A stretch of DNA of 64,000 bases from TM7 phylum sp. oral taxon 348 (GTDB lineage Bacteria; Patescibacteriota; Saccharimonadia; Saccharimonadales; Saccharimonadaceae): NCBI GenBank assembly GCA_007845485.1, contig SDRW01000001.1, forward strand, positions 186,001 through 250,000. The letters are read 5' to 3'. How positions within the stretch are numbered: position 1 is the stretch's first letter; each line of letters opens with the position of its first letter. Shown here one piece after another: positions 9,737-18,869 of this stretch. The notes under the pieces were generated by a model. It searched no databases. It was given only the letters and a program-made list of their open reading frames with translations, and was not told the origin of the DNA. Made by a program: the position numbers and the translations under genes.

Positions 9737-10864
9737 ATGACAGAGGAACAAGTAAATAACCTATCCAAAAGAAGACGTATATTTGAGCTAGATCTACTAC
9801 GTGGATTTTTTGTAGTTATTATTATTATTGACCATCTTCAATTATGGCCAAGTCCACTACGTTATTTAACTGGTGAAGGCAGGTTGTGGGTTACGGCGGC
9901 AGAAGGCTTCTTTTTGATATCAGGTCTATTGGTTGGATATATACGAGGCTTCAAAAATAAGGATAAATCGCTTAAAGATATATCTATAAAATTAATTAAA
10001 AGAGCAGGAATACTATATATATGGGGCGTTGGTATAACTTTGGCGATTATATTTTTTACAAAAATGTACGGTGGTGGAAGTGTAATTCTACCAGACCTAC
10101 CAAATAAGGAGCAGATGGAATCCATACCACATCTTCTATGGGCGATTATATCGACCGATTATTTTAGTCCATGGATATATTTCCTACGGCTTTATGCGAT
10201 CATGCTGTTGGCAACACCGGTGTTTATATTACTACTTAGACAAGGTAAGTATCATATAATAATATTTTTAATGGCAACTACTTATTATTTAAGTAAGTAT
10301 ATTCACGAAGCTGCTTTAGAATGGCAACTTTTATTTTTTGGAGCGGCATTAATTGGATACAAATTGGATTCAATTATAGATTGGTTATCTAAACATAGAA
10401 AATTAAATGTAGCTATTAATACAGCCATAATATCTTCAACAATTATAACTATATGTACCAGCTTCTTTTTTACTCACGGATGGGATAAAGTTGAGGACTC
10501 TAGCTGGAAGTTAATGGATATTAATACATATACATCGATGCGTGAAATTATCTCTCCATACGTAACATCTGATCCCTTAGCGTTAACCAGAATAATTTTA
10601 TCTTATATATGGTTCGCTGGCTTTTTAATATTATTTAAAACTTTTGGAAAGTGGATTAAAAAAATATTTGGCTGGTTACTAACACCATTAGGACAAATGT
10701 CTTTAAGTGCATATTGCCTACAAGCTTTGGTATTGCCAGTTATTGTAGCCTATATAGAGCCAAGTGAAGACGGATGGCGAAATATGCTTATATCCTTAGC
10801 TATAGTGATTTTGATTTGGGGAATGCTAAAAATAAAAATTGTTAGACAATTAATCCCACAGTAA
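9737..10864 (+). CDS. Integral-membrane acyltransferase-like protein (OpgC / acyltransferase-3 type)
   Basis: A membrane protein with about ten hydrophobic segments. The N-terminus ELDLLRGFFVVIIIIDH followed by AAEGFFLISGL resembles OpgC and related membrane O-acyltransferases, which move acyl groups from the cytoplasm onto envelope glycans. The early Arg and His match the conserved residues of these families. The substrate cannot be read from the sequence; a cell-wall or polysaccharide modification would fit the preceding murT-gatD. I prefer ATG at 9737; a TTG at 9722 in the same frame would add five residues. It follows gatD by 24 bases and may belong to the same transcript. Confidence 0.7.
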   Translation: MTEEQVNNLSKRRRIFELDLLRGFFVVIIIIDHLQLWPSPLRYLTGEGRLWVTAAEGFFLISGLLVGYIRGFKNKDKSLKDISIKLIKRAGILYIWGVGITLAIIFFTKMYGGGSVILPDLPNKEQMESIPHLLWAIISTDYFSPWIYFLRLYAIMLLATPVFILLLRQGKYHIIIFLMATTYYLSKYIHEAALEWQLLFFGAALIGYKLDSIIDWLSKHRKLNVAINTAIISSTIITICTSFFFTHGWDKVEDSSWKLMDINTYTSMREIISPYVTSDPLALTRIILSYIWFAGFLILFKTFGKWIKKIFGWLLTPLGQMSLSAYCLQALVLPVIVAYIEPSEDGWRNMLISLAIVILIWGMLKIKIVRQLIPQ

Positions 10865-10887
10865 TACTTTTATTATTATTTATTTTT

Positions 10888-10896
10888 TGCTATAAT
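10888..10896 (+). promoter_or_regulatory. Extended -10 promoter of tRNA-Pro
   Basis: TGCTATAAT (extended -10) ends 18 bases before the 5' end of the tRNA. This leaves a short 5' leader for RNase P. Confidence 0.6.
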
Positions 10897-10914
10897 ACCT
10901 ATGTGAAACTTTAC

Positions 10915-10992
10915 CGGGGTGTGGCGCAGTTTGGCTAGCGCGCGCGGTTTGGGACCGTGAGGTCGAAGGTTCGAGTCCTTTCACCCCGACCA
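10915..10992 (+). tRNA. tRNA-Pro (anticodon TGG)
   Basis: Complete cloverleaf. The acceptor stem CGGGGTG pairs with CACCCCG, and the D-stem GCGC pairs with GCGC. The anticodon stem CGCGG pairs with CCGTG around loop TTTGGGA, with anticodon TGG at 10950-10952. The T-arm contains GGTTCGAGTCC. The discriminator A and CCA tail are encoded. An extended -10 lies upstream and a terminator hairpin downstream. Confidence 0.96.
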
Positions 10993-11009
10993 AATTAATT
11001 ATTACAAAT

Positions 11010-11034
11010 TCCCCTTGTGGGGATTTTTATTTTA
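11010..11034 (+). terminator. Rho-independent terminator after tRNA-Pro
   Basis: Five-base-pair stem TCCCC/GGGGA with loop TTGT, followed by a T-rich run (TTTTTATTTT). The T-run is on the plus strand, so it serves the tRNA rather than the converging Nudix gene. Confidence 0.7.
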
Positions 11035-11042
11035 TCACAATA

Positions 11043-11513
11043 CTAGCATTCTACAGTTTGCTCAAAGTATCCAATATTTTCACCTTTTGCCCAAATCTGA
11101 ACTGCACCACCATAATTATTTAAATTAATTAAAACTTCCTCCCTAGATACAAACTTATAATCGTCAATCTCCTCAGGCTGGAGTTTAATTGAAGTAAAAT
11201 CATCAATCATACCTGAATATTCAAATATAAACTGATAGGACTGCATTATATTACTAACACGGTTTATTATGTATAAAAACTTAAGTCTCTGAGGGACAAT
11301 TAATATACCAGTTTCCTCACTTAACTCACGTACAGCCGCCTGAATAGGTGTTTGATTATCTTCAATCCATCCTCCAGGAAAAGACCAATATGGTTTATAG
11401 TTAGCCTTTAAAACTAACGCTTCTTTCTTATCATTATAGATAACTACACCAGCGCTAGCAGGGCGAGCAACGCGGGTTCTTAAAAACTCTTGAATATCTT
11501 CCCTATTGTACAC
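11043..11513 (-). CDS. Nudix hydrolase
   Basis: A small (156 residues) Nudix-family pyrophosphatase, substrate unknown. The Nudix box runs from G48 to about I70 and contains RELSEETG with R62, E63, E66 and E67 intact. The first Glu of the Gx5Ex7REUxEExGU signature is replaced by Gln (Q54). The only available start is GTG at 11513: an in-frame TAG, the stop of rny, lies three bases upstream, so the gene has no room for its own ribosome binding site and must be translated by coupling to rny. Coupling to an RNase suggests nucleotide housekeeping, but this is inference. Confidence 0.85.
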   Translation of the reverse strand: MYNREDIQEFLRTRVARPASAGVVIYNDKKEALVLKANYKPYWSFPGGWIEDNQTPIQAAVRELSEETGILIVPQRLKFLYIINRVSNIMQSYQFIFEYSGMIDDFTSIKLQPEEIDDYKFVSREEVLINLNNYGGAVQIWAKGENIGYFEQTVEC

Positions 11514-11516
11514 GGA

Positions 11517-13025
11517 CTATTTTGCGAACTCTATGGCACGCGTTTCACGAATAACATTAACTTTAATTGTGCCAGGATATTGCATAGTACTTTCAATTTT
11601 ATTAGCAATATCACGGGCTATTTTAATTGCACTTAAATCATCAACTGTTTCAGGGCTAACAATTACACGTATTTCACGTCCAGCGCTAATAGCATAGGCT
11701 TTATCAATTCCTTTAAAACTAGTAGCCACATTTTCAAGATCACGCATTCTTTCAGTAAAGTTCTCAGCACTAACATTCCGAGCACCAGGTCTAGCTGCAC
11801 TAGCTGCGTCAACTACACGAACAATTAGAGCTTCTGGAGTAGTTGCTTCAATATCATCATGATGAGCCTCAATTGCATGAGCAATCTCTTCACTTAAACC
11901 ATATTTTCTAGCTAATTCAGCGCCAATATGATGATGTTTTCCTTCTACTTTATGGGTTACTGCCTTACCAACGTCATGAAGCAAAGTTGCAATCTTAACC
12001 GTACGCACATTTGCACCAATTTCCTCAGCAATCATACCAGCAATTTGAGCCATCTCTGTACTATGCTTAAGTACATTTTGACCATAACTAGTACGAAACT
12101 TTAATTCACCAAGCAAACGCAACATCTCTTTAGGAATTCCTACAATACCAGCCTCTCGCATTGCATCTTCACCAGCCTGTTTTACTTCTTTATCAATTTG
12201 CTTCTTCGCCTTCGCAACAACTTCTTCAATGCGACCAGGATGAATACGTCCATCCTTCATTAGCATTTCTAATGTCAAACGAGCAACCTGACGGCGTACA
12301 GGATCAAAGCTAGAAAGTACTACCATACCAGGCGTATCATCAACCAAGACATCAACACCAGTCTCACGTTGAATAGCCTGAATATTACGTCCCTCCTTAC
12401 CGATAATTCTACCTTTCATATCATCATCAGTTAGTTTAAGAGCAGTAACGGTTCGCTCAGCTGTAACTTCTCCACTCATACGTTCCATGGCTGTGAGTAA
12501 GATTGTTTGAGCTCTTTCTTCAGCGTCTTCCATTGCATCATGTTGAAGTTTACTAATTAACCCAGTTAGATCTTCTTTTATGTCACGCTCCGTCATTTTC
12601 ATAAGCTTTTCAGCAGCTTCACTCTTTTTGAGTTTAGCAATTTTTTCTAATTTTTCTTGCTGACGTAAACGAATGTCGTGAATTTCACTCTTTAACTTAT
12701 CAATATCATCTTCTTCGCTACGTAGCTTCTCTGAACGCCTGTCTAAGTCGTCAAGTTTGCGATCTATGTTATTTTCGCGCTCAGCTAAACGTTGCTCAGT
12801 CTTCTTAATTTCACGACGAATTTCAGATTCCTCTTTTTTTGCTTCATCAACAACCGATAAAGCTTTATCCTTGGCTTTTAATATAATATCGCTAGCTTTA
12901 TTTTTTGCCTCAGCAATAGTTTGTTCGCTTTTATTTTTGCCGTTTATGCGCTGCATTCTGTCGTAAGCAAACATTCCGCTTACGCCAAAAAAAGCACCCG
13001 CCATAATAGCAATGACAATTTCCAT
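11517..13025 (-). CDS. rny: Ribonuclease Y
   Basis: Membrane-anchored endoribonuclease that initiates mRNA decay. The 502 residues show an N-terminal membrane segment (about 2-20), a long Lys/Glu-rich coiled coil (about 30-165), a KH RNA-binding domain (around GRIIGKEGRNIQAI, about 210) and an HD metal-dependent phosphohydrolase domain with TLLHDVGKAVTH and a downstream HH pair. The domain order and length match Bacillus RNase Y. A plausible Shine-Dalgarno (AAAGAAAGG) precedes ATG. The Nudix gene follows after three bases. Confidence 0.95.
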   Translation of the reverse strand: MEIVIAIMAGAFFGVSGMFAYDRMQRINGKNKSEQTIAEAKNKASDIILKAKDKALSVVDEAKKEESEIRREIKKTEQRLAERENNIDRKLDDLDRRSEKLRSEEDDIDKLKSEIHDIRLRQQEKLEKIAKLKKSEAAEKLMKMTERDIKEDLTGLISKLQHDAMEDAEERAQTILLTAMERMSGEVTAERTVTALKLTDDDMKGRIIGKEGRNIQAIQRETGVDVLVDDTPGMVVLSSFDPVRRQVARLTLEMLMKDGRIHPGRIEEVVAKAKKQIDKEVKQAGEDAMREAGIVGIPKEMLRLLGELKFRTSYGQNVLKHSTEMAQIAGMIAEEIGANVRTVKIATLLHDVGKAVTHKVEGKHHHIGAELARKYGLSEEIAHAIEAHHDDIEATTPEALIVRVVDAASAARPGARNVSAENFTERMRDLENVATSFKGIDKAYAISAGREIRVIVSPETVDDLSAIKIARDIANKIESTMQYPGTIKVNVIRETRAIEFAK

Positions 13026-13116
13026 GTTATTTACCTTTCTTTTAGCTATCTCGATCAGCCTATAACAGAAACTTTAATTTAAAAAAATCGGCTATCAAAA
13101 TAAGTAATCATTCATC

Positions 13117-13144
13117 AAGTGTAGTTAATTAAGTAACTACACTT
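13117..13144. terminator. 11-bp perfect hairpin between tsaB and rny
   Basis: AAGTGTAGTTA pairs with TAACTACACTT around a six-base loop. The T-run (TTTTAATT) follows on the plus strand, whereas both neighbouring genes read minus. It may be a transcript-end or processing stem after tsaB rather than a textbook terminator. Confidence 0.45.
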
Positions 13145-13173
13145 TTAATTGTAGCGCAAATCTAAGCAAAATA

Positions 13174-13560
13174 CTATTTTCTAGGAAGAGTTATGCGTGC
13201 AGGGCGCCCATAGTATGGTATAACTATTTTATCATCTTCACCGCGGCGTAATTTATCGATGGATTCATTTTGCCAATTATCCCCCTTGGCAGATATAATA
13301 GGTTTTTTCAAAAAATAGCATATCGTATTCACGGTTGCAGAACCTATTCTTAAACCCGTAAAGCTGCCTGGTCCAGCAAAGACAGACCAGCCAGATACTT
13401 TACCAATACTAGCGCCATGTTTTTCTAGACATTCTTCTATATATTTCAATAATCCAGCAGCCATTTGCCTCTCGGCTAGCCATTGATATTCATATCTATT
13501 TTCTTCAACAATTATAGTCAGCTTACAAACAGGAGTACTTGTATCTAATAAAACGTACAT
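13174..13560 (-). CDS. tsaB: TsaB, t6A tRNA modification protein (short form)
   Basis: TsaB is the scaffold paralogue in the TsaBDE complex that makes threonylcarbamoyl-adenosine at tRNA position 37. The N-terminal ASKHA fold is recognisable from LLDTSTP and FAGPGSFTGLRIGSATV (about residues 70-88). At 128 residues the protein is much shorter than the usual 220-230 and lacks the second half, as seen in other reduced genomes. A strong GGAGGAG precedes the ATG, and the ATG shares one base with the stop of tsaE (TAATG). TsaD is not in the window. Confidence 0.85.
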   Translation of the reverse strand: MYVLLDTSTPVCKLTIIVEENRYEYQWLAERQMAAGLLKYIEECLEKHGASIGKVSGWSVFAGPGSFTGLRIGSATVNTICYFLKKPIISAKGDNWQNESIDKLRRGEDDKIVIPYYGRPARITLPRK

Positions 13561-14015
13561 TAAAGCTCCTCCATTTTAAAATCTATATAATCATTTGTAT
13601 TAGGTATAGTAATTTCAACATCACGACTATTTTCATCATTTGATACAGGCAATATTTTTATAATAATTCGGTTGTCTGGCAACACTTCTTCTACTGCACC
13701 AGACCATTCAATAACCGAAACAGTATTAGTATCCTTTAAAGTTTCATCAAGCTCATCTGCCATAATTCCTGGCTCGTTCAATCTGTAAAAATCATAGTGA
13801 ACTAATCTAAGCTTCTCGCCTTTATATTCACGACTTATTGTAAAAGTTGGACTCTGTAAAGTATCTTCAATTCCTAGAGACCTGGCAATACCGCGCGTTA
13901 ATGTAGTTTTACCAGCTCCAACATCGCCAATCAATTCAATGATCTCACCACCACGCAAACTATCACCGAGTCGCTTTCCTAGCTTTTTCATAGACGATTC
14001 ACCCTTTATTATCAT
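13560..14015 (-). CDS. tsaE: TsaE, t6A biosynthesis ATPase
   Basis: P-loop ATPase that drives the TsaB-TsaD complex in t6A synthesis. The Walker A is GDVGAGKTT, followed by the family motifs SPTFTISREY, HYDFYRL and EWSGAVEEVLP. I chose ATG 14015 (151 residues) rather than the upstream ATG 14051. Family N-termini begin about 30 residues before the P-loop, and an extended -10 (TGTTATAAT, minus strand, 14023-14031) lies exactly seven bases before 14015. A transcript from it would begin at this ATG. tsaB follows with a one-base overlap. Confidence 0.9.
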   Translation of the reverse strand: MIIKGESSMKKLGKRLGDSLRGGEIIELIGDVGAGKTTLTRGIARSLGIEDTLQSPTFTISREYKGEKLRLVHYDFYRLNEPGIMADELDETLKDTNTVSVIEWSGAVEEVLPDNRIIIKILPVSNDENSRDVEITIPNTNDYIDFKMEEL

Positions 14016-14127
14016 AAAGGTGATTATAACATATAGCTTAGCAATAATCATGTGAAACTATTTATTGGGGGATCGTTAGTTTAACTAGATTTTTTACAAA
14101 ATTAGCTCTATAATAAGCATAATTATT

Positions 14128-15909
14128 ATGCATATATCAGATAAAACATTTTTGGCGATGGTGGAAATGCACGAAAGTATTTCGCCAGAAAATTTGAAAG
14201 ATCTTCAAGTGGAAGGCGAGTCTTCGCGACAGCCATTACAAACTCTAGCTATTAAAAAGAGATTAATTAGCGATAAGCAGTTGACTCGTCTGTTTTCAGA
14301 ATATGCAAATATTCCGTACATCGAAATTGACCCAAAAGAGATATCTATAGACGCAGTAAATATATTGCCAGAATATATAGCCAGACAATATAACTCTATC
14401 GTATTTAGAATAGATGAAACTGGGCTTGTTCATTTGGCAATGGAAGATCCAGATGATGTAGAAGCTCTTAGCTTTATTCAAAAACAGGTAGGATCAAATA
14501 CCAAAGTTTATGTTTGTACGCGTGAAAACATTAGTAACGCGATTGATTCAGTTTATAGCACGGATGTAGATAAAGAACTTGGTGAAATTATAAATGATCA
14601 AGGTGATAAAGATGAGAATGAAATTATACGAGAAGAAGATGTATCAGAAGATTCACCAATTGCTAAAACCGTTAATTTATTGCTTGAATATGCTGTCCGC
14701 TCAGGGGCTAGTGACATACATATAGAACCGCGAGAGAACTATATACAATTACGCTATAGAATTGACGGTATTTTGAAGGAAACAAATCAATTACCAAAAA
14801 ATATCGCTAATGCACTAGTGAGTCGAGTTAAGATCTTAGCTAACCTAAAGATTGACGAAAGACGTGTACCACAAGATGGTCGCATTAAAATTCGCTTAGG
14901 AGGTCGTAAGTTCGCTTTTCGTGTTAGCACATTACCTATCACCGATGGCGAAAAGGTTGTTATGCGTGTGCTTAATGAATCAAGCGAAGCTTTGCCACTA
15001 GAAAAACTAGGATACTGGGGTAAATCGCTAGATACAATTAATAATGCCTTGACCGAACCAAATGGGATGGTTTTAGTTACTGGACCAACTGGTAGTGGCA
15101 AATCTACTAGTTTATTTAGTGTACTTTCAAAACTTAATACACCTGATGTAAACATTTCTACAATTGAAGATCCTGTGGAATATAAAATACCTGGCGTCAA
15201 TCAAACTCAGACCAATAATAAAGCAGGGATGACTTTTGCCTCTGGATTACGAGCACTACTACGCCAAGATCCAAATATTATTATGGTTGGTGAGATTCGT
15301 GACAGTGAAACTGCAAACCTAGGCGTGCAAGCAGCCTTAACTGGACATCTAGTATTCTCCACGCTACATACCAATAATGCAGCTACTACCCTTCCCCGAC
15401 TATTAGATATGGGTATAGAACCATTTTTAATAGCCAGTACAGCAAAAGCTGTAATTGGTCAACGTTTAGTAAGACGACTTCGACATGAAACTCGTATAAA
15501 ATACATACCAACAGAAGAAGAAAAACAAACCATGATAAGACTTTTTAATTTACGCCCTGGTCAAACATTTGCTTACATTCACGAGTTAGAAAAACAAGCA
15601 GCTGCAGCAGGAATTGGGGGCGACTCTCCTCTAGCAACAGATGAAAATGGAATAAATTTCTTGTGGAAGCAGAACGAAAATGATAATGACGATGGCGCCC
15701 ATGGAGGATTTAAAGGTCGCATAGGTATTTATGAAGTACTAGGCATGTCAAACGAGCTACAGAGACTCATTACAGCAAATGCAACTGCCAATGAAATTCA
15801 AAACCAAGCCATAGAAGAAGGTATGATAACAATGCAAACCGATGGATTAATTAAAGCTCTAAGAGGAGATACCACCCTCGGTGAAGTAATGAGAGCGACC
15901 AAGGAATAG
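14128..15909 (+). CDS. pilB: PilB/GspE-type pilus assembly ATPase
   Basis: Hexameric secretion ATPase that powers type IV pilus extension. Residues about 1-145 form the T2SSE N domain. The ATPase core carries Walker A GPTGSGKS (319-326), an Asp box, Walker B IIMVGEIRD (384-392) and a His box TGHLVFSTLHTN (405-416). The tetracysteine zinc-binding segment normally found before GRxGxYE is absent: the corresponding region (about 450-525) has no cysteine, though GRIGIYEVL is kept. The first gene of the plus-strand pilus operon, it has TATAAT at 14109 and no clear ribosome binding site; pilC follows after one base. No PilT retraction ATPase is in the window. Confidence 0.93.
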   Translation: MHISDKTFLAMVEMHESISPENLKDLQVEGESSRQPLQTLAIKKRLISDKQLTRLFSEYANIPYIEIDPKEISIDAVNILPEYIARQYNSIVFRIDETGLVHLAMEDPDDVEALSFIQKQVGSNTKVYVCTRENISNAIDSVYSTDVDKELGEIINDQGDKDENEIIREEDVSEDSPIAKTVNLLLEYAVRSGASDIHIEPRENYIQLRYRIDGILKETNQLPKNIANALVSRVKILANLKIDERRVPQDGRIKIRLGGRKFAFRVSTLPITDGEKVVMRVLNESSEALPLEKLGYWGKSLDTINNALTEPNGMVLVTGPTGSGKSTSLFSVLSKLNTPDVNISTIEDPVEYKIPGVNQTQTNNKAGMTFASGLRALLRQDPNIIMVGEIRDSETANLGVQAALTGHLVFSTLHTNNAATTLPRLLDMGIEPFLIASTAKAVIGQRLVRRLRHETRIKYIPTEEEKQTMIRLFNLRPGQTFAYIHELEKQAAAAGIGGDSPLATDENGINFLWKQNENDNDDGAHGGFKGRIGIYEVLGMSNELQRLITANATANEIQNQAIEEGMITMQTDGLIKALRGDTTLGEVMRATKE

Positions 15910-15910
15910 T

Positions 15911-17143
15911 ATGGCGACATTCCAATATATAGCAACTAGTAATGGTAGTAATAAGATAGTTAAGGGTGAGATTGAAGCACTCGGTCGTGACGATGCGATT
16001 AAATCCATAACAAAACAGCAACTGACACCTATCAGCATTAAGCCAGTAACAAAGTTATCAAATGAAATAAAATTTAGCCTTCTTAAGCCTCGTAATATTA
16101 AACAAGATGAGCTATCCATATTTACCCGTCAACTGAGCACCATGATTAACGCTGGTGTTCCCTTAACCCGTTCGCTCAATTCTCTACAAGAGCATGCAGA
16201 GAATCCAGTTTTTAGAGATACATTAGAGAACATTAAGGGCGACGTAGAATCGGGAGTATCCCTTGCTGACGCTCTCAGCAAACATCCAAAAGTATTTTCT
16301 GATATATACGTAAACATGGTTCGTGCTGGAGAAGCTGCTGGTATTTTAGATGAAGTACTTAATAGATTAGCAGTCCAACAAGAAAAGTCCGCAACAATCC
16401 GCAAGAAAATCAAAAGTGCAATGACTTACCCCGTGGTCTTGGTTGTTATATCGGTACTGGCTTTTTTTGGATTGATGATTTTTGTAATTCCGAAAATTGG
16501 TCAAATAATTATTGATCTAGGAGGGCCCGATGCAGAACTGCCGCTTATTACTAAAATAATGCTCGGCATTAGTAATTTTATAATTTCATTTTGGTATATA
16601 CTATTTCCCGTCATTGGTGTTTGTTGTGTTGGTATTAAAAAATATCTAGCAACTCCCCAAGGAAAGACTAAGTTTCATATTGCCATTTTAAAACTTCCAG
16701 CCGTAAGTACAATTATCAAAAAAGTTGCCGTCGCCCGTTTTGCTCGTACCTATGCATCGTTAATTGGTGCTGGAGTTTCGGTAATTGAAGCTCTCTCAAT
16801 TACATCGCGTACGGTAGGAAATAAAGTTTACGAAAGTGCGCTACAAGAAGCATGTACCCGCCTAGAAAATGGCGAGCAACTTTCTAGAGTAATAGAAGAG
16901 AAGAGCGATTTATTTCCGTCAATCCTCGCTCAAATGTTGGCAGTTGGCGAAGAAACTGGTCAAACAGACACAGTCTTAGCAAAGGTTGCAGATTTCTATG
17001 AGGAAGAAGTTGACACAGCGATAGAAAGTATAAGCTCGATCATTGAACCAGTTATGATTGTATTTATGGGAGGAATGGTAGGATTAATAGCAGCAAGTGT
17101 TATGCTACCTATCGCCAGTCTATCACAAAATGTTAAGGAGTAG
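15911..17143 (+). CDS. pilC: PilC, pilus inner-membrane platform protein
   Basis: Polytopic platform protein of type IV pilus and type II secretion machines that couples PilB rotation to pilin insertion. The 410 residues carry two T2SSF domains (about 70-190 and 275-395), with KEDELS-like IKQDELSIFTRQL, INAGVPLTRSL and GAGVSVIEAL, and membrane segments near 172-195, 220-245 and 378-400. The start lies one base after the pilB stop. Length and architecture are normal for PilC. Confidence 0.94.
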   Translation: MATFQYIATSNGSNKIVKGEIEALGRDDAIKSITKQQLTPISIKPVTKLSNEIKFSLLKPRNIKQDELSIFTRQLSTMINAGVPLTRSLNSLQEHAENPVFRDTLENIKGDVESGVSLADALSKHPKVFSDIYVNMVRAGEAAGILDEVLNRLAVQQEKSATIRKKIKSAMTYPVVLVVISVLAFFGLMIFVIPKIGQIIIDLGGPDAELPLITKIMLGISNFIISFWYILFPVIGVCCVGIKKYLATPQGKTKFHIAILKLPAVSTIIKKVAVARFARTYASLIGAGVSVIEALSITSRTVGNKVYESALQEACTRLENGEQLSRVIEEKSDLFPSILAQMLAVGEETGQTDTVLAKVADFYEEEVDTAIESISSIIEPVMIVFMGGMVGLIAASVMLPIASLSQNVKE

Positions 17144-17196
17144 ATATTACAAAAAGCTTATGTTATAATTCACTATAAATTGGGTGGTTTTTGAGA

Positions 17197-18246
17197 ATGC
17201 AAAGATTATTATATAAAGACAAGGCTTTGATTGGGCTTGATATCAGCACAAGTGATATTAAAGTTATGGCTATTAACAATAAAAAAGATGTTATTGGATA
17301 TGGTGCAATTGATATAAGTAATGAAAAGTTTCATAAATCCCTAGAAGAAAACGACGATTATTTATTACTTCAGCTAAAAAAGCTGTTCTCGGAAAAAATT
17401 CATGGTCATTTACCTAGTCCCCAGGTAGCGGTTAGTATACCAACCTCACAAACGTACTCGCGTACTTTTTCCGTACCCGCAAGTACGAAGAAAAATCTTC
17501 GTGAAGCAATTGAGTTAGAGATTAGCCAATATATACCTATACCAGTAACCTCTCTGTATGTAGACTATGAAATAATTAGTGAATCAGAGGAAAATATCAA
17601 CGTATTAGTTTCTGCAGCTCCAAGATTACTGATAGATAAAATAGTAGATGCTTGTAGTCGTGTAAATCTAACTGTTAATCTAGTAGAGCCTGGAATAAAC
17701 TCAATCGCTAGACTTCTACGCGACATAGAAGAAGGCGATTTACCTACTGTCATTGTTGATATAAGTTCAACCGCAACAGATGTAGCCATTCTAGAAAAAG
17801 GCATAATTAGAGTCACAGGCAGTACAGCAGTCGGTGGAAATACTTTTACGTTAGATATATCTAAAAAGTTAAACATACCACTAGAAAAATCTCATCAACT
17901 TAAAGTAATTCACGGTCTAAATCCAGGAAGTCGCCAAGAAAGCATAACACAGGCTCTTAATCCAAGCCTCAAAAAAATATCTCTAGAGATTAGAAGGGTC
18001 ATGCGATACTATGAAGAAAGAATAAAAGGCATAAAAGTTGAACAGTTAATAATTGTGGGTGGCGGTAGTAATATACCTGGAATTGGTGAATTTTTCACTA
18101 ACAACTTAGTTATCCCTGCTCGTGTAGCTAGCCCATGGCAGTCACTTAATTTCGGTAAACTACCCCAACCCGCTAAACAACTTAAACCTCGCTACATTAC
18201 AGTAGCAGGTATTGCAAGCTTGACTAAAGAGGAGATTTTTAAATGA
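17197..18246 (+). CDS. pilM: PilM, actin-like pilus assembly protein
   Basis: Cytoplasmic actin-like ATPase that binds the PilN N-terminus and links the ATPase ring to the membrane complex. It shows the nucleotide-binding motif LIGLDISTSDIKVMAI, a second phosphate loop VDISSTATDVAIL and IIVGGGSNIPGIGEFF. I chose ATG 17197 because GGGTGG lies nine bases upstream; a TTG at 17191 would add two residues. A 53-base gap after pilC holds its own TATAAT near 17164, so it may have an internal promoter. The ATG of pilN overlaps its stop (ATGA). Confidence 0.93.
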   Translation: MQRLLYKDKALIGLDISTSDIKVMAINNKKDVIGYGAIDISNEKFHKSLEENDDYLLLQLKKLFSEKIHGHLPSPQVAVSIPTSQTYSRTFSVPASTKKNLREAIELEISQYIPIPVTSLYVDYEIISESEENINVLVSAAPRLLIDKIVDACSRVNLTVNLVEPGINSIARLLRDIEEGDLPTVIVDISSTATDVAILEKGIIRVTGSTAVGGNTFTLDISKKLNIPLEKSHQLKVIHGLNPGSRQESITQALNPSLKKISLEIRRVMRYYEERIKGIKVEQLIIVGGGSNIPGIGEFFTNNLVIPARVASPWQSLNFGKLPQPAKQLKPRYITVAGIASLTKEEIFK

Positions 18247-18869
18247 TAAATCTACTTCCCGAATCGCATATAAATCAATTACGCGCGGCCCAACATAACA
18301 CATTAATACTTAAGTATATATTTTTAAGTCTGGTTACCCTTGTATTATTTGTTGGTATTCATGTATTTACTTATACTATTCTTAAAATATCAGAAGATAG
18401 CAGTAACTCCATAACAGAGGAAAACAAATCCAAAATATCAGAATATACTAACGTCAAACAGACTGCGCAAAAATATAAAGCTAATCTAAGTACAGCTAAA
18501 GCATTGCTCAATCAGAATGTTTCATACACTACAGGATTATTTAACATAGCGTATTACATACCTAAAAATGTTATCTTGCAAAATATAGATTTATCACCAG
18601 AATCAATAGGCGTTCCCGTTACGCTTACAGCTCGTGCTAAATCATACGATGATGGAATTAAATTAAAAGATAGTTTAATAAAATCTGATATAACAAAAGA
18701 TGCAAGCTTGTTGAATTTAATAGACGAAAGAGCCAATACTAATAATGGCGGTGACACAGGTTTTAGTGGCATCCAAAAAGATTATCCGTTCTCAGTATCA
18801 ATAAATGTAATATTTAATGATAAACTTTTTGAACCCAGAAGTGATACTAAGAAAAGAGCAACGAAATGA
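18243..18869 (+). CDS. pilN: PilN-like pilus alignment protein
   Basis: Inner-membrane protein of the PilMNO complex. The N-terminal INLLPE motif (residues 2-7) is the PilM-binding peptide of the PilN family. It is followed by one membrane span (about 23-47), a helical stretch and a ferredoxin-like domain. The length (208) is typical. Four-base ATGA overlaps with pilM and pilO show tight coupling. Confidence 0.88.
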   Translation: MINLLPESHINQLRAAQHNTLILKYIFLSLVTLVLFVGIHVFTYTILKISEDSSNSITEENKSKISEYTNVKQTAQKYKANLSTAKALLNQNVSYTTGLFNIAYYIPKNVILQNIDLSPESIGVPVTLTARAKSYDDGIKLKDSLIKSDITKDASLLNLIDERANTNNGGDTGFSGIQKDYPFSVSINVIFNDKLFEPRSDTKKRATK

